Source of the DNA: Tetrastigma voinierianum
Taxonomy: Eukaryota; Streptophyta; Magnoliopsida; Vitales; Vitaceae
Direction: 5' to 3'
Length of the DNA: 64,000 nucleotides
NCBI GenBank assembly: GCA_016808115.1
Contig: JAEQBH010007409.1
Location: 1 to 64,000 of the forward strand
Made by a program: the position numbers and the translations under genes. The first letter of the stretch is position 1, and each line of letters opens with the position of its first letter. Shown piece after piece: positions 22,839 to 33,045 of this stretch. The notes beneath the pieces are model-generated. The model saw only the letters and a program-made list of their open reading frames with translations. It did no database searches and was not told where the DNA came from.

Positions 22839-24300
22839 ATAGCAATGATCTGTATATGCAATTATGTCTAACTAAGTCATTTTTCTTGGTTCTAGTAAAA
22901 GCAACCACTCAAAACAACATGACTTTAGCTAATGCATATGCAACATGAAACAAAATATACTCAAGGAAATCAAATGTCCAATATCCAATGGAAAAAGACC
23001 AAATTACTCTTACCATGGTGTTCAAGATCTTCTTTTGGAAATGGATAAGTTACAGAATAAACTATACAACCTTCCGCTTAAGTATCGGACATCTTCTCGC
23101 CATATCAAAGATCAAGAAGCCCACCAATATGACAAACCGGCAATCCTTTGACATCAACAAATGCACATCGAAGACAATTTTTTGAAGATTAGACCTATTC
23201 ATCACATTAAATGAAGAACAAGAACATACCATACAACAAAGGAATTTAAATAATCGAACAAAAAGAATGTGACGATTAACTATGCAACCTAAAAATTCTA
23301 GCAACTCAAAATTCAAATCATAACCTATCAAAAAAGAAATATTTAGGAAACAATCTCATACATCAACGAATAGTATTAAACACAAAATACCACAAGAAGT
23401 GATAATTAGGGGCTTAATTTAATCAATAGCAAAAAGATCCATTCAACATCGAGTATAGGATTATGCTATTCAACAAATGTTCAATTTTGGGATTCATCTC
23501 AGCTCTACTTGAGCAAAATACACCAACAACAAAGGGTTTGAAAGGGAAATCTTTCTTTGTTTTTGTTTTTCTTTAAAAATAATAATCGATGAAACAGGGA
23601 GGATTCGTTCAATTCATCAAACCATCTCTTTTCATCGCAAAAATTATCTTTGGGCAAAAGAAAAAGTAGCCAACTTTGAGGAAATTTGTCCTTCAAATAG
23701 GCAACCCCCGGAAGGCGTTTTCAAAACAAAAAATCCGCACACACTAGGACGAAAACATATCTCGACTCCAAACAACAAAGAAAAACAAAAAGAAAACCCT
23801 CACCACTTCATGATCCACAGATTCCTAGACATATTTTATATTTGACTTGACAGCACGAACAAGAGTATCATCCGTACTGGAGGTCTCATACTCATTAGAT
23901 GAAGAAGAATAGAAAAAGTGAAGCAGCAGTAGCGTTGAAGCAAATGGCTTTGGACAGGGCTTGTGAGAGAGAGTAGAAGAAGAAGAAGAACCGTACTGGT
24001 AAAGAGCGGTGAACAGAGCAGAGTAGTACTGGTGATGATTTCTTCTTTCAACTATACGCACCATCATAGTGAGGCGATATAGATGAAATTGGATCTCGCA
24101 AAGAATGGTCAGGATCGCTCATCTTACTCGGGCAGAATTAGGCTTAGAGCTTGGATACTAGCTTATGGTGATTTAGGTTTAGGAGGATTAGGGATTTTGG
24201 TCCGATCAGAGTTATATTTATAGCCTATAGGGTTGTTCCTGTCAAGAGCTTGAGATAACACTTTTGTCGTAAGCAACCATTTTCTAAGTTCAAAATATAG
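22839..24300. repeat. Segment G, right half (continues from 13916)
   Basis: It begins with the target duplication ATAGC. Bases 22860-23400 are collinear with 63300-63780 (CAAAACAACATGACTTTAGC, ATGCATATGCAACATGAAAC, TACTCTTACCATGGTGTTCA, AGATCTTCTTTTGGAAA). Bases 23400-24300 have no second copy here. Polyserine and leucine-rich open stretches on the minus strand at 23825-24067 are not recognisable as a protein. Confidence 0.7.
24048..24225 (-). other. Candidate gene start: TATA box and short 5' exon
   Basis: On the minus strand GGCTATAAATATAAC (24225-24211) is a good plant TATA box. About 90 bases downstream an ATG at 24122 opens a 24-codon frame (MSDPDHSLRDPISSI, then SPHYDGAYS) ending at 24048; a GT (GATGGTGCG) near its end could be a splice donor. 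If real, this would be the first exon of a host gene that continues through segment G and was disrupted by A2. No downstream exon was recognised, so this stays speculative. Confidence 0.25.
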
Positions 24301-24709
24301 CCGACAAAATGTAAAAAAATATTGATAAATATCGGTTCAAATGTCTTAAAAAGTATAAAATATTGTAAACACAAACTATTTGGTATATTGATGGATATAT
24401 TTACATAAATATTGATAAATATAAAATATTTGAAATTTATTAAAAATAATTTAAAATGTGATCAAATAAGTAAAAAGGCATAGATTAAAATTATTTTATA
24501 AATATAATGTATACATTAATACTTAAAATTTAAATATATGAATATAATGAATAATTGATTTCATTATAAAATATAAATTATATTTATTTTATTCAAATAA
24601 TTTAATTATCAAATAAGTATTATTATTTTTTAAATCACGAAAGGCTTACGCCTTAACGCTTATGCCTCGCCTTATGCTTTCCCTTTTAAAAACATTACTT
24701 ATAACAAAC
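24301..24709. other. AT-rich spacer
   Basis: No coding potential. Bases 24640-24685 hold a GC-richer run of GCCTTA/GCCTCG motifs (AAGGCTTACGCCTTAACG) of the kind found at ends of small non-autonomous hAT elements, but no partner end was found. Confidence 0.4.
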
Positions 24710-24992
24710 TTTACCCACCAAGGACCTGTGCCATCTAAGAAGAGTTTCCTTAACCGAGTCGTAGAGAACCTGGTTATACGCATTTAGGCGGTCACGACAG
24801 ATTAGAACACCGCATGCATCAGGTTTCTTATGATTGTGTATAACATGAATTGTGGTGTATGTTGTGTGATTTGTGCTCAGAATAGCAAGTAGGAAAAAAT
24901 GTGTTGAATAAATTTTTTCTCAGGTTTTACAAGTAGTAAAATCGAAATAAATAAATAAATTTTAATGAATTTATTTTATTTCATCAAAATGA

Positions 24993-25003
24993 ATATATAT
25001 ATA

Positions 25004-25078
<75 letters not shown>
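24993..25078. repeat. (AT)n microsatellite
   Basis: A nearly pure AT run of about 85 bases with one G interruption near its start lies in the D leader. Confidence 0.95.
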
Positions 25079-25080
<2 letters not shown>

Positions 25081-25960
25081 GGCTCTTCAAAGTAGTGGAA
25101 ACAAATGGAAAAAATGAGTAAAAAAACAAAATGTGCAGGAGGTCGATAAAGAGCCACCATTTGCCTGTGGTTGGGCCGCACAGGAATTGCATCGTGACAC
25201 GTATCGGGAGGCAAACCCACACATGAGGCCCCCATACCGGTCACAGCCAAGAGACACGCGACATTACTAGAAGGGCCCCACACACCCGCTCGAAGGCCTC
25301 GCTGTATGGCTCGGGTGTCGCGATACAAATGGGCGCATTTCGACAGAGGGCGAAATTGGCCGCTGCGTATCATGGCACGCCGTGACACTCGCACGCCAGC
25401 CTGAAGACCACGATATCGGCCGAAAGACGCCACCCACGACATGGCACAAGAGGCGCGATACTCTGCCTGAGGGGGTTCGACAAGGCGTCGCCTTGCGCTA
25501 CGACACGTCAAGACAAAGTGCCGCCTTAGACTGGCGCCGCGCTACGACACGACGGCATGCCCGCGACAGTAGGTCGACACGCGAAACACAACCGAGGAGG
25601 GGGCCACGATACGCCCGGGCCAAGGCGCCACGACGGCTGCGCGCCACCGTGTGCACCGCTATGGTGGTAATTGTGGCACTTGACCCGCTTTTGACTCAAA
25701 GGTAATCGTTAGTCATCGCTTGGGGATAATCGTTTATAAGCACCGCTCACGCAGGTTTAAAAATTAAAATTAAACTTTAAATAAATAAAATAAATAAATA
25801 AAATAAAATAAATTTATGAAATAAAATAAAATAAATTCTTTTTGTTAAATATGATTTAATATATGAATCTGTTGTCTCAGATACCTATGAATGTACAAAT
25901 GGACATTGTGTAGAAATGTTTAGTATGTAAATAGTATCTCGAGGTCGTATTACACCTCGA
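25079..25960 (+). other. Leader of D, GC-rich
   Basis: Bases 25150-25690 are GC-rich with many CGACA and CGCCAC steps, like the GC-rich patch of the A2 leader at 19430-19640. The AT-rich AAATAAAATAAATAAATA tract at 25770-25840 follows. Open frames here on both strands reflect base composition, not genes. Confidence 0.5.
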
Positions 25961-25968
25961 GATACGCA

Positions 25969-26864
25969 TTGAATCTTAACTTGCCATTTGACATGTGTAG
26001 ATGGCTAGTCGAGGGCCAGGATGTAGGAGTCGTCCATGGGGTACTGGTTAGACACCACCAAGATTCGACCATTGTGCCTTTGATGAGGTCAGCAGGATCG
26101 CGGTTGTTAAGTATTAAATGCCAGCATAACAAAGTGTCGTGGAGGTCCGAGTAACTTTCAGAGGTTCAGGGCACATCATCCTCCAATATTCACAGGGGGG
26201 GGGAGATCCGATGGTGGCAAACCATTGGTTCATGCAAATTGAGAAGGTATTGGAGGCTATGGAGATTGCCTCTTATACGACCAGATCAGATTAGCTGCAT
26301 TCCAACTAGAGGGTGAGGCCCAAGTATAGTGGAACTGGGCGAAGACCTCTAGAAATCTAGAGGAAATGACATGGGTAGAGTTCCATGATCTTTTCATGGG
26401 CAAGTATTTTCCAGACACTGCTCAACACGCGAAGGCTCAAGAGTTCCTAGAATTGAAGCAAGGGACTATGACTGTGATTGAGTATGTGGCTAGATTCACG
26501 GAGCTAGCCTGTTTTGCTGATGACTACGTGGGCTACCCGACACGACTGGGCAACGAGATTCAAGAATGGCTAAAGTTGTGCATTCTGGTGGGGATTGTAG
26601 GACTCCACCCACAGACATGGACCCATGATGGGTACCACATAGAGAGAAAGATAGAGATGCTCTGAGCACTCGATGCGGGTGTTAGTAGCAAGAGGAAGGA
26701 GAGTCGGGGCCTCTTTCCAGCCTGTGAAAGAAGCGAGGGCTTCTAGTTCACTTAGGTTCCAGGGCCGCGACCATCCTAGCTGTGACATCGTGGTTTCCAA
26801 CCGGCCAAGCAGAGGTGGCTAACATTGCCAACAGCCCAAGCATATGAGAAGGGATTGCCCTCAG
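25969..26864 (+). pseudogene. gag: gag of element D with zinc knuckle relic
   Basis: After a poorly conserved N-terminal part (DMCRWLVEGQ at about 25990), the gag core is readable from about 26205: MVANHWFMQIEKVLEAMEI, LAAFQLEGEAQV, WNWAKTSRNLEEMTW, VEFHDLFMGKYFPD, AQEFLELKQGTMTVIEYVAR and FTELACFADDYVG. The longest open run is 26366-26665. A zinc knuckle relic at 26820-26862 reads HCQQPKHMRRDCP, with the first cysteine replaced by a stop. Frameshifts and stops make it non-functional. Gag would assemble particles and bind element RNA. Confidence 0.85.
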
Positions 26865-27139
26865 AGACAGGGATCCCAGGGTTAAGGGACAGCGTAGTCC
26901 CAGTCAGCGGTAGGACAGGAGTGGATACATTATATTCCTCCACACCCCAATATAGGCTAGAGGAGTCAGTATCAGTTTTAGGGAGCTGCACGGGCACCTC
27001 CCGTTACACAAGCAGGCCAAAGAGGCTAGACTATGGGCCGAGGCAGAGGACGAGGCCCACAAGCAGGGACTTTAGGTGTTCAGGGGCGTGTCTACGCCAT
27101 CACATCACCACCGAGTCAATGGACAAACGGCTTATACAT

Positions 27140-27480
27140 GGCACGTTTTCCTATCTCACCCATAGCAAGAGTGTTATTTGATCTCCGTGCTTCGTGATTC
27201 ACACTGTTGCATCAACTTGTGATAGAGCTGGGCTTAGAGGTCGAGGCCTTGGAGGAACCCTTTGACGTGGGAGTTCTCCCCTGTGTGTGATTGAACATGC
27301 AGGATATGGATGATATAACGTGGGTCGCGAAGTTAGAGATCTCAGGATTCTACCTACGCTGAACCCGAGTGGGTCATGGACATGTCAGAGTTCGACGTCA
27401 TCCTAGGGATGGATTGGCTGACAGCTTACAGAGTCGTTATCGATTGTGAGCATATGAGGGTTACCGCTTACACGTAGGAC
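27140..27480 (+). pseudogene. Aspartic protease of element D
   Basis: The active-site block reads VLFDLRAS at about 27170-27195, where active relatives have an Asp-Ser/Thr-Gly-Ala loop, so the catalytic triad is altered. LVIELGLEVEALEEPFDVG follows at 27215-27270, then in another frame MSEFDVILGMDWLTAYRV (about 27380-27435) and VIDCEHMRVTAYT. This protease would have processed the Gag-Pol precursor. Confidence 0.8.
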
Positions 27481-27569
27481 GATACTCGTGTTGTATTTCA
27501 GGGGGACAAGCATGATATTTTTCCCCAGACAGTGTACGAGTCCAGGTGTAAGGGACAGTTAACGGGTTG

Positions 27570-28440
27570 GCTAGCAAGCCTTACTCTGGAGGACGAGGTG
27601 AGATCGGACTTAGATCTACCTCAAGTAGTCTGCGAGTGTGAGGATGTTTTTCTGGATGAGCTACCTGGACACCTCATTGCAGGGTCAGACTCTGTGACGT
27701 AGTTCCACCCCGTACTTCACCCATCTCTATGACTCCACATGATGACACCGCCTGAGCTAGGAACCCGTGAGTCCACTACAGAAGCACTGGACAAGGGGTT
27801 CATTAGACCGAAACACTTACCATGGGGCACTCGTTCTATTTGCAAAGAAGAAGGACAAGACCCTTCGACCGTATCGACTACGCATTGAATAAGGTTACGA
27901 TCAAGAAACCAGCCACCCATTGTTGAGGATTAATGATTCCTGCTTTGATCGGGCTGAGGAGCGTGAGTCTACTCCCAAGATAGACCTTCGCATCGTTACC
28001 ATCAACCGAGGGTTGGGAGAAAGATATCCCCAAGACATCGATAGACGCTACATGGGCACTTTAAGTTTACTGCAGGATGCCCGATTAACGAGAATGCGCC
28101 AAAGAAAGATTCATGGACCTCATGCATAGGGTGTTCCAAACCCTATTTAGATCGGGCTTATCATGGCGATATTTTAATCATTCTCGCCGAGCTGAGCATG
28201 AGGGTCACTTGAGGATTGTTTTACAGTTGCTGAGAGATCATCAGCTATACGCTAAGTTCAGTAAGTGAGAGTTTTGGCTTACTGAGGTGAGATTTTTGGG
28301 ACACGTGGTGTCAGTGGACCCAAAGAAGGTCGAAGGTGTGATGAGTTAGGAGAGGCTAAAGTCAGTCTTCGAGATACGTAGTTCTTGGGATTGGTTGGGT
28401 ACTACAAGAGATTCACAGGATTTCTCGATTACTGCACCCA
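27570..28440 (+). pseudogene. Reverse transcriptase of element D
   Basis: Landmarks in order: LPQVVCECEDVFLDELPG (27618-27670), LDKGFIRP (27785-27810), FAKKKDKTLR (27838-27866), a badly scrambled palm region, remains of the IDDILIYSPS active site in a shifted frame at about 28160-28190, then LLRDHQLYAKFSK, EFWLTEVRFLGHVVS (28265-28315) and FLGLVGYYKRFTGF (28380-28425). Order and spacing fit a Ty3/gypsy RT. Stops and frameshifts abolish function. Confidence 0.85.
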
Positions 28441-28629
28441 TGCACGAGATCGACCGAAGCGTAGGTCAAGTTTGATCGATAACCACGCGAGAAGGCATTC
28501 AGGAGCTGAAGAGGAGGTCACCCCGCCTAATATCTTGATAGTCCCGCATAGACAAAAGTGGCCACGTTGTATTGTGATGCCTCGAGGATGGACTGGGATG
28601 TGTTTCTCATGCAACCGGAGGGTAAGAGC

Positions 28630-28915
28630 TTAAGGCCCACGCTTGAAGAATCATGAGAAGAATTACCCCACACATGACATGGAGTTGGCGGCTATAGTCT
28701 TCGCCTTGAAGATTTTGTGCCACTATTTATATGGCGAATACCAGGTGTACTTGTAATTTCACAAAGTCCGTTTATATTCGACGCAATGGACCTCAATATA
28801 TGAGGCAACACAGATGTGGATGGAGTCTCTGGGAGGATTATGACTTCACTTTGCATTACCATCCCGGGTAAGGCAACGTGTGGCTGATTCACTCGCCTAA
28901 GTCACTAGGGAGACA
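28630..28915 (+). pseudogene. RNase H of element D
   Basis: THDMELAAIVFALKI and HYLYGE are readable at 28670-28740, followed by shifted-frame relics of the DHKSLKYIFTQ and RRWMESLEDYDF...HYHPGKAN motifs to about 28905. It would remove the RNA strand during reverse transcription. Confidence 0.8.
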
Positions 28916-28969
28916 TAGTATAGCTTCTGAATGGCGACACCGAGACTAAGGGATGGGCCATTACAATAC

Positions 28970-30097
28970 CATGAGCGTGCTCAGGTACGCTGGGGAGTTT
29001 AGTAGCTACACCGCCTTCAAGTGAGAGCCGATCGAGTCCCAGGCGTGAAGCGGCAGATAGTGTCCATCGCGGACCGTACAGCCGCATGTGACGAATGGAC
29101 CGCCCACGCAAATGGTAGCGTCTTCATGAGGACTGGGTAGTGGTTCCCATTGGATCGATTTGAGAGATGAGATTTTCAAGGAGTTTATCAAGCTCGATTG
29201 TGGTGATCCAGTGGCACGAAGATGTACCATGATCTTCGTCGCTAGTATTACTCGAGTGGAATGAAGAGACACGTAAGGGACTTTATTCGACGATGTCCGC
29301 TGCTAGTTAAGGCTAAGCACCGTATTAGCGGCTATCAACGCAATGGAGGCCCGAGCTAGTTGGAGAATGACGATGGATATCAGACCCACTTGCCACGAAC
29401 ATCAGAGAGACATGATGCATGGTGATAGTATAGATGCCCCATGAAGTCTGCAGACATTTTCTAGCCGTATGATGACCTCACATCGAGATTCTTCCTATTG
29501 TACATTCGAGTGATAGTCCCGCTACATGGAGTACCAAGATCCACAGGCCTGAGAGATCCGAGGTTTACAAACGCACTTTTGGAAGAGTTTCTAAAGGCTA
29601 TGGGCACACTACGACCATGAGCATGCCTTCAAATCTACGATAGATGGTCACCGTAGAGGATCATACAAGTGTTAGAGGACATGCTAGAGCATGGCCCGGA
29701 TCATAAGGGTAGCCAGGAAGCACTCGCTCTAGGTGGAATTCCGCCTACAACAACGCTTATTGAAGTAGCATACGATGGCGCTCATTTGAGGCGTATCAAT
29801 GAGAAGCCATGTATGACACCATATGTCGACCGAGGTGGGTGGAGCTCCCATCACTAGTCTCCGGACCGATTTAGAGACACCTCCGAGAAGGTGAGCTTGA
29901 TATTTAATAACGTCTTCTCACTCGCCGAGCCGCCAGGTTATTTATGTTGATGTACCGACATCGACCCCAGAGCTAGAGGTTAGAGATCATGCCTTCTTAA
30001 AGGTGATACCCAAGAGGAGGATGGGTCGTTCCTATAGGTGAGCTATCGCCGAGGTTTATTGGGCCCTTCGAGATACTCGAGAGGGTAAGCACTGATT
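28970..30097 (+). pseudogene. Integrase of element D, interrupted at 30097
   Basis: Recognisable pieces are GMKRHVRDFIRRC (about 29260-29300, the zinc-binding region), VPLHGVPRS (29518-29545) with DPRFT and FLKAMGT (to 29610) from the core, IQVLEDMLEHGPD (29660-29700), and PRFIGPFEILERV (30050-30090) from the C-terminal part. The DNA sequence then changes at 30098 to the LTR of element C. The continuation (LAL...ALAKLHNVFHVSML) resumes at about 38485. Confidence 0.8.
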
Positions 30098-31087
30098 AGT
30101 ACCCAAAAAGTGCTATTTTGAGCCCTATATTAGATAGGTTTTGAGTGCTTTTTGTGCACTAATCATGTCAACTCATCAAACGTAGTTTGGAACCATCCCC
30201 TAAGACTTGCTTCATTTGATTCGTGCTACGTTAGGTGATCCTAATCAACAAAATTTATATCCTGTTCTCCTACTGCCGTAGTCAAGCTACCGCAACAGGC
30301 CGGTTCAGTATCGAACACGTGGGATGGCTATCCTAAGGAATGACTTGTACTGTTGTTAAAAGTGGTGAGGCTTTATTTGATTTTGATTTGTTTCAAAATA
30401 CAGGAGAAGTTTGAAAACTCGATTAACTCGTAAAACTGAAAGTGAAGCGTGGAAAAGGTAACTTTGAAGATTTAGGTCACCAACTTGATAACATTGGGCA
30501 AACAAGTGTCCCTGCTCATCTCGCACATGACAAGCAACCCATACCCGGCTACAACCCCATCTTTGTTTAACTAGCAAACCTAACCTCTAGAATCACCTCT
30601 TCCTATTTGAGCCAACACGTGCAACATGCATCTGGCACTCTTCGATTGAAACCCTAACATCCAACATCATTTCGTTGGCTCGTAAAGACCATCTAGGAAA
30701 ACCACGCTGCATCTAGCAATAAGTACGTAATCGTATCATAAGCATGGTAAGTATTGGCCAAATTAACACATTAAATGGATATTCAACCCTAGTTTGAGAA
30801 GATGGAGCCATAAATACAAGACTGTAGTATTTAACACATGAGGACAACCCAACTGCCTCACAACCAAGCTAGCTACCTTCCTTCAAAGCTAAGAGGCTTA
30901 GCCAAGCATCTCTTGAGTTGTCATCCTCAAGAGGGTTGTTTGGTAGCCTAGAAAATGAGAGAAAGAGGAGAGAGAAGAGAGAAAAGCAAACCCTAACTAA
31001 AGCTGCGGAAGATATTTACATAAAATGAAAATGTGCCAAAAGATTGCTTCCCAAATTTTCTCCTTAGGGTTACAAAAACTATGGGGG

Positions 31088-31095
31088 TTTATATA
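31088..31095 (-). promoter_or_regulatory. TATA box in C LTR
   Basis: TATATAAA on the minus strand (context GGCCTATATAAACCCC) is the likely core of the LTR promoter. It lies about 150 bases downstream of the palindrome cluster. Confidence 0.6.
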
Positions 31096-31242
31096 GGCCA
31101 CCCATTATGTGAAACTACAATAAAGCCTAACATTTTGGCTAAAATAAGGGACAAGGAAGTAATACACCAAAAATGAGGTCGGTTTGCATTAATTACACAA
31201 AGATGACAAGGGGCAAGTAATTTCATGATGTGCATTCAATCT

Positions 31243-31553
31243 CACATAGCGAAAAATTCGCTTATGTAGCGAAAAATTTCTAGCTAGATAGCGGTACCTC
31301 GCTAGGCAGCGAAATTTGGGTACTGTGAGATAGCGAATCAGAGAAATTTTCGCTTTATGTAATCGTACTCATTAGTTAGCTTAAATTTCGCTTTAGCTTA
31401 GCTAAATATTTTCGAGAGATAGCGGTACATAATTTCTCGCTGTGCACAAGAATCCAGCGAATTTTGAATGCCTAGCGAAATTTCTCAATTTCGCTAGGAT
31501 TGCGAAATTTTCGCAATCCCAGCGAAATTTTCGCAATCTTAGCGAAATTCCCT
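31243..31553. repeat. Cluster of TAGCGAA/TTCGCTA repeats in C U3
   Basis: More than a dozen TAGCGAA, TTCGCTA or TCGCTA half-sites in both orientations, often paired, including GATTGCGAAATTTTCGCAATC. Confidence 0.85.
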
Positions 31554-31876
31554 GGGTTTGCATATTCTTCACTGCTGCACACTGCATCCTCTACTGCATC
31601 ATTTCTTCTCACTTTGCCTTCATTCCTTCATTGAATTTTGAGATGTTTGAAGGCTGATAAATGAGTTCGATCTTCATGGTTCAGCACATATCTCGATATT
31701 GAACTCTCAAAATATGCAAAAACCTGCAAAACAACCAAAAATACCCTCTAAACGGCATAAGTAATACTAAGAAGACCTGAACATTTCAATTGGCATTATT
31801 GACATGATTAGTGCGCAAAAAGCACTCAAAACCTATCTAATATAGGGCTCAAAATAGCACTTTCGGGTACTAATCA

Positions 31877-31888
31877 CACCCCCCAACC
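31877..31888 (-). promoter_or_regulatory. Polypurine tract of C
   Basis: GGTTGGGGGGTG on the minus strand directly precedes the LTR start TGATTAGT. E has the equivalent GGTGGGGGTG at 42902-42911. Confidence 0.75.
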
Positions 31889-33045
31889 GAAACGCTGTTA
31901 GTCCCTTAGCAATGAAACAAAAGGATATGCATGCAGTGATTTTCAAAGTTTATTATTCAAAAGGTGTATATACAAATAAACATTACCTTTAAACTGAAAA
32001 ATTGACACCAAGTTTGAAAACCGACATGAAAGAGCCAAAACCATACAAGAACAATTTTTAGGTCAATATTGGTTCCATGATTCTCAACTTGAATTTCCAC
32101 CAAAGTCTAATGCTATTCTTATGTAACTGCATCGGTTGAATAATTGGAAAATTGTCCCCTCCCCAACCTAGCACCGGCATTTGGCCTTAAGTCGTTGAAC
32201 AACCTAGATAGGGATAGCTACACTCCTTTCTTTATTCAACTACATTGTAGGCATAATGCTTTAAAATTCGACTTCAATTAAAGTCCGTAACGGGGTCCAC
32301 CGATGACTTCAACCAATTAAGGCTTAGGCATCAAGCCAAAGGATTCATCGACCACAAACTCTATAGGCTTCACTCCCGACCAATGACTCGAAAAAATCAA
32401 GCACCTACAAATCGTTAAACTCTACCTATCCACCCATGTAACTTAACACTAAGTCGATGACTTAAACCAATTAAGGCTTGTGGCACGGCTCAAAGGCACC
32501 ACATACACTCTGACCGTGCTCTGTTTCAAGGCAAAGGCCACGACTTTGTTTTTCTTCTTTCTTTTCTTTTCTTGCTCTTTCTTTCCTTTAAGACCATACT
32601 GTCTTTCAAATGCAACACAAACCTATCTTTAGGTTACAACATGCCTAAGGCGGCGATGTAGTGAAAGAGGTAAACAAACTAAAGCCTATTGAACAATTTA
32701 TGTGCAAAGGTGTGAATTACCTTTAAGGAGAAATGTTCGTTAAGCATGCCGGAACTTCAACCGACCAAAATTATATCAAACATGGAATTTGTTCTAACAT
32801 AAAGGTGACAAATGGTTTCAAATTTTCATTTAGCAATTCAATTGTCCAATTGAAGCACCAATTGTCCAATTAGCATAAAAATGATTACATAAGGTGGAGG
32901 CACAAAAAGTATATGCAAAAGTGTGTATATATATACTGAATAGCTTTTGATATAGCCAAAATGGCTAGTACATGCATACCAAAGCTAAACATACAAAAAA
33001 TATCACTGCCTACTATGGCTAATACATGAATCCTAAACAAAATTA
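31889..33045 (-). other. 3' non-coding internal region of C
   Basis: Homologous to 42912-43700 in E. It contains a second polypurine tract (32155-32168), a two-unit imperfect repeat (around 32301-32345 and 32457-32500, AACCAATTAAGGCTT) and a polypyrimidine stretch at 32545-32590. No coding potential. Confidence 0.6.
32155..32168 (-). promoter_or_regulatory. Second, internal polypurine tract of C
   Basis: GGTTGGGGAGGGGA on the minus strand lies about 270 bases upstream of the 3' tract. The matching tract in E is at 43199-43211. Confidence 0.55.

Larger units (their letters stand above)
24710..30097 (+). mobile_element. Gypsy chromovirus D, 5'-truncated internal region
   Basis: Contains leader sequence similar to A1 (TATAACATGAATTGTGGTG), gag, zinc knuckle, protease, reverse transcriptase, RNase H and integrase in the order gag-PR-RT-RH-INT, all degenerate. 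No 5' LTR is present; the left edge is near 24710-24750. The integrase is broken at 30097 by element C and appears to resume near 38480, followed by a chromodomain and a 3' LTR to 41375. Of the A-like elements in the window it is the only one with a full gene order, so it or a relative is a plausible helper type for A2. Confidence 0.8.
30098..31876 (-). mobile_element. 3' LTR of C, with about 75-bp inverted ends
   Basis: On the minus strand it starts TGATTAGTACCCGAAAGTGC at 31876. The other end, 30098-30172, is the inverse of the first 75 bases (TGATTAGTACCC read on the plus strand from 30098). The middle contains a U3 cluster of TAGCGAA palindromes (31243-31553), a TATA box (31088-31095), an AGAGAGAAG-rich stretch (30960-30990) and the GATCCTAATCAACAAAATTT block shared with E. 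Confidence 0.7.

Noticed and set aside
24971..25511. Minus-strand open frames with Ile-Tyr repeats
   Set aside because: The repeated residues are just the (AT)n microsatellite translated; the remaining part is GC-rich leader of element D.
25382..25705. Arg-rich plus-strand open frame as a gene
   Set aside because: Low stop frequency from GC-rich leader DNA; open in two strands and no protein-like pattern.
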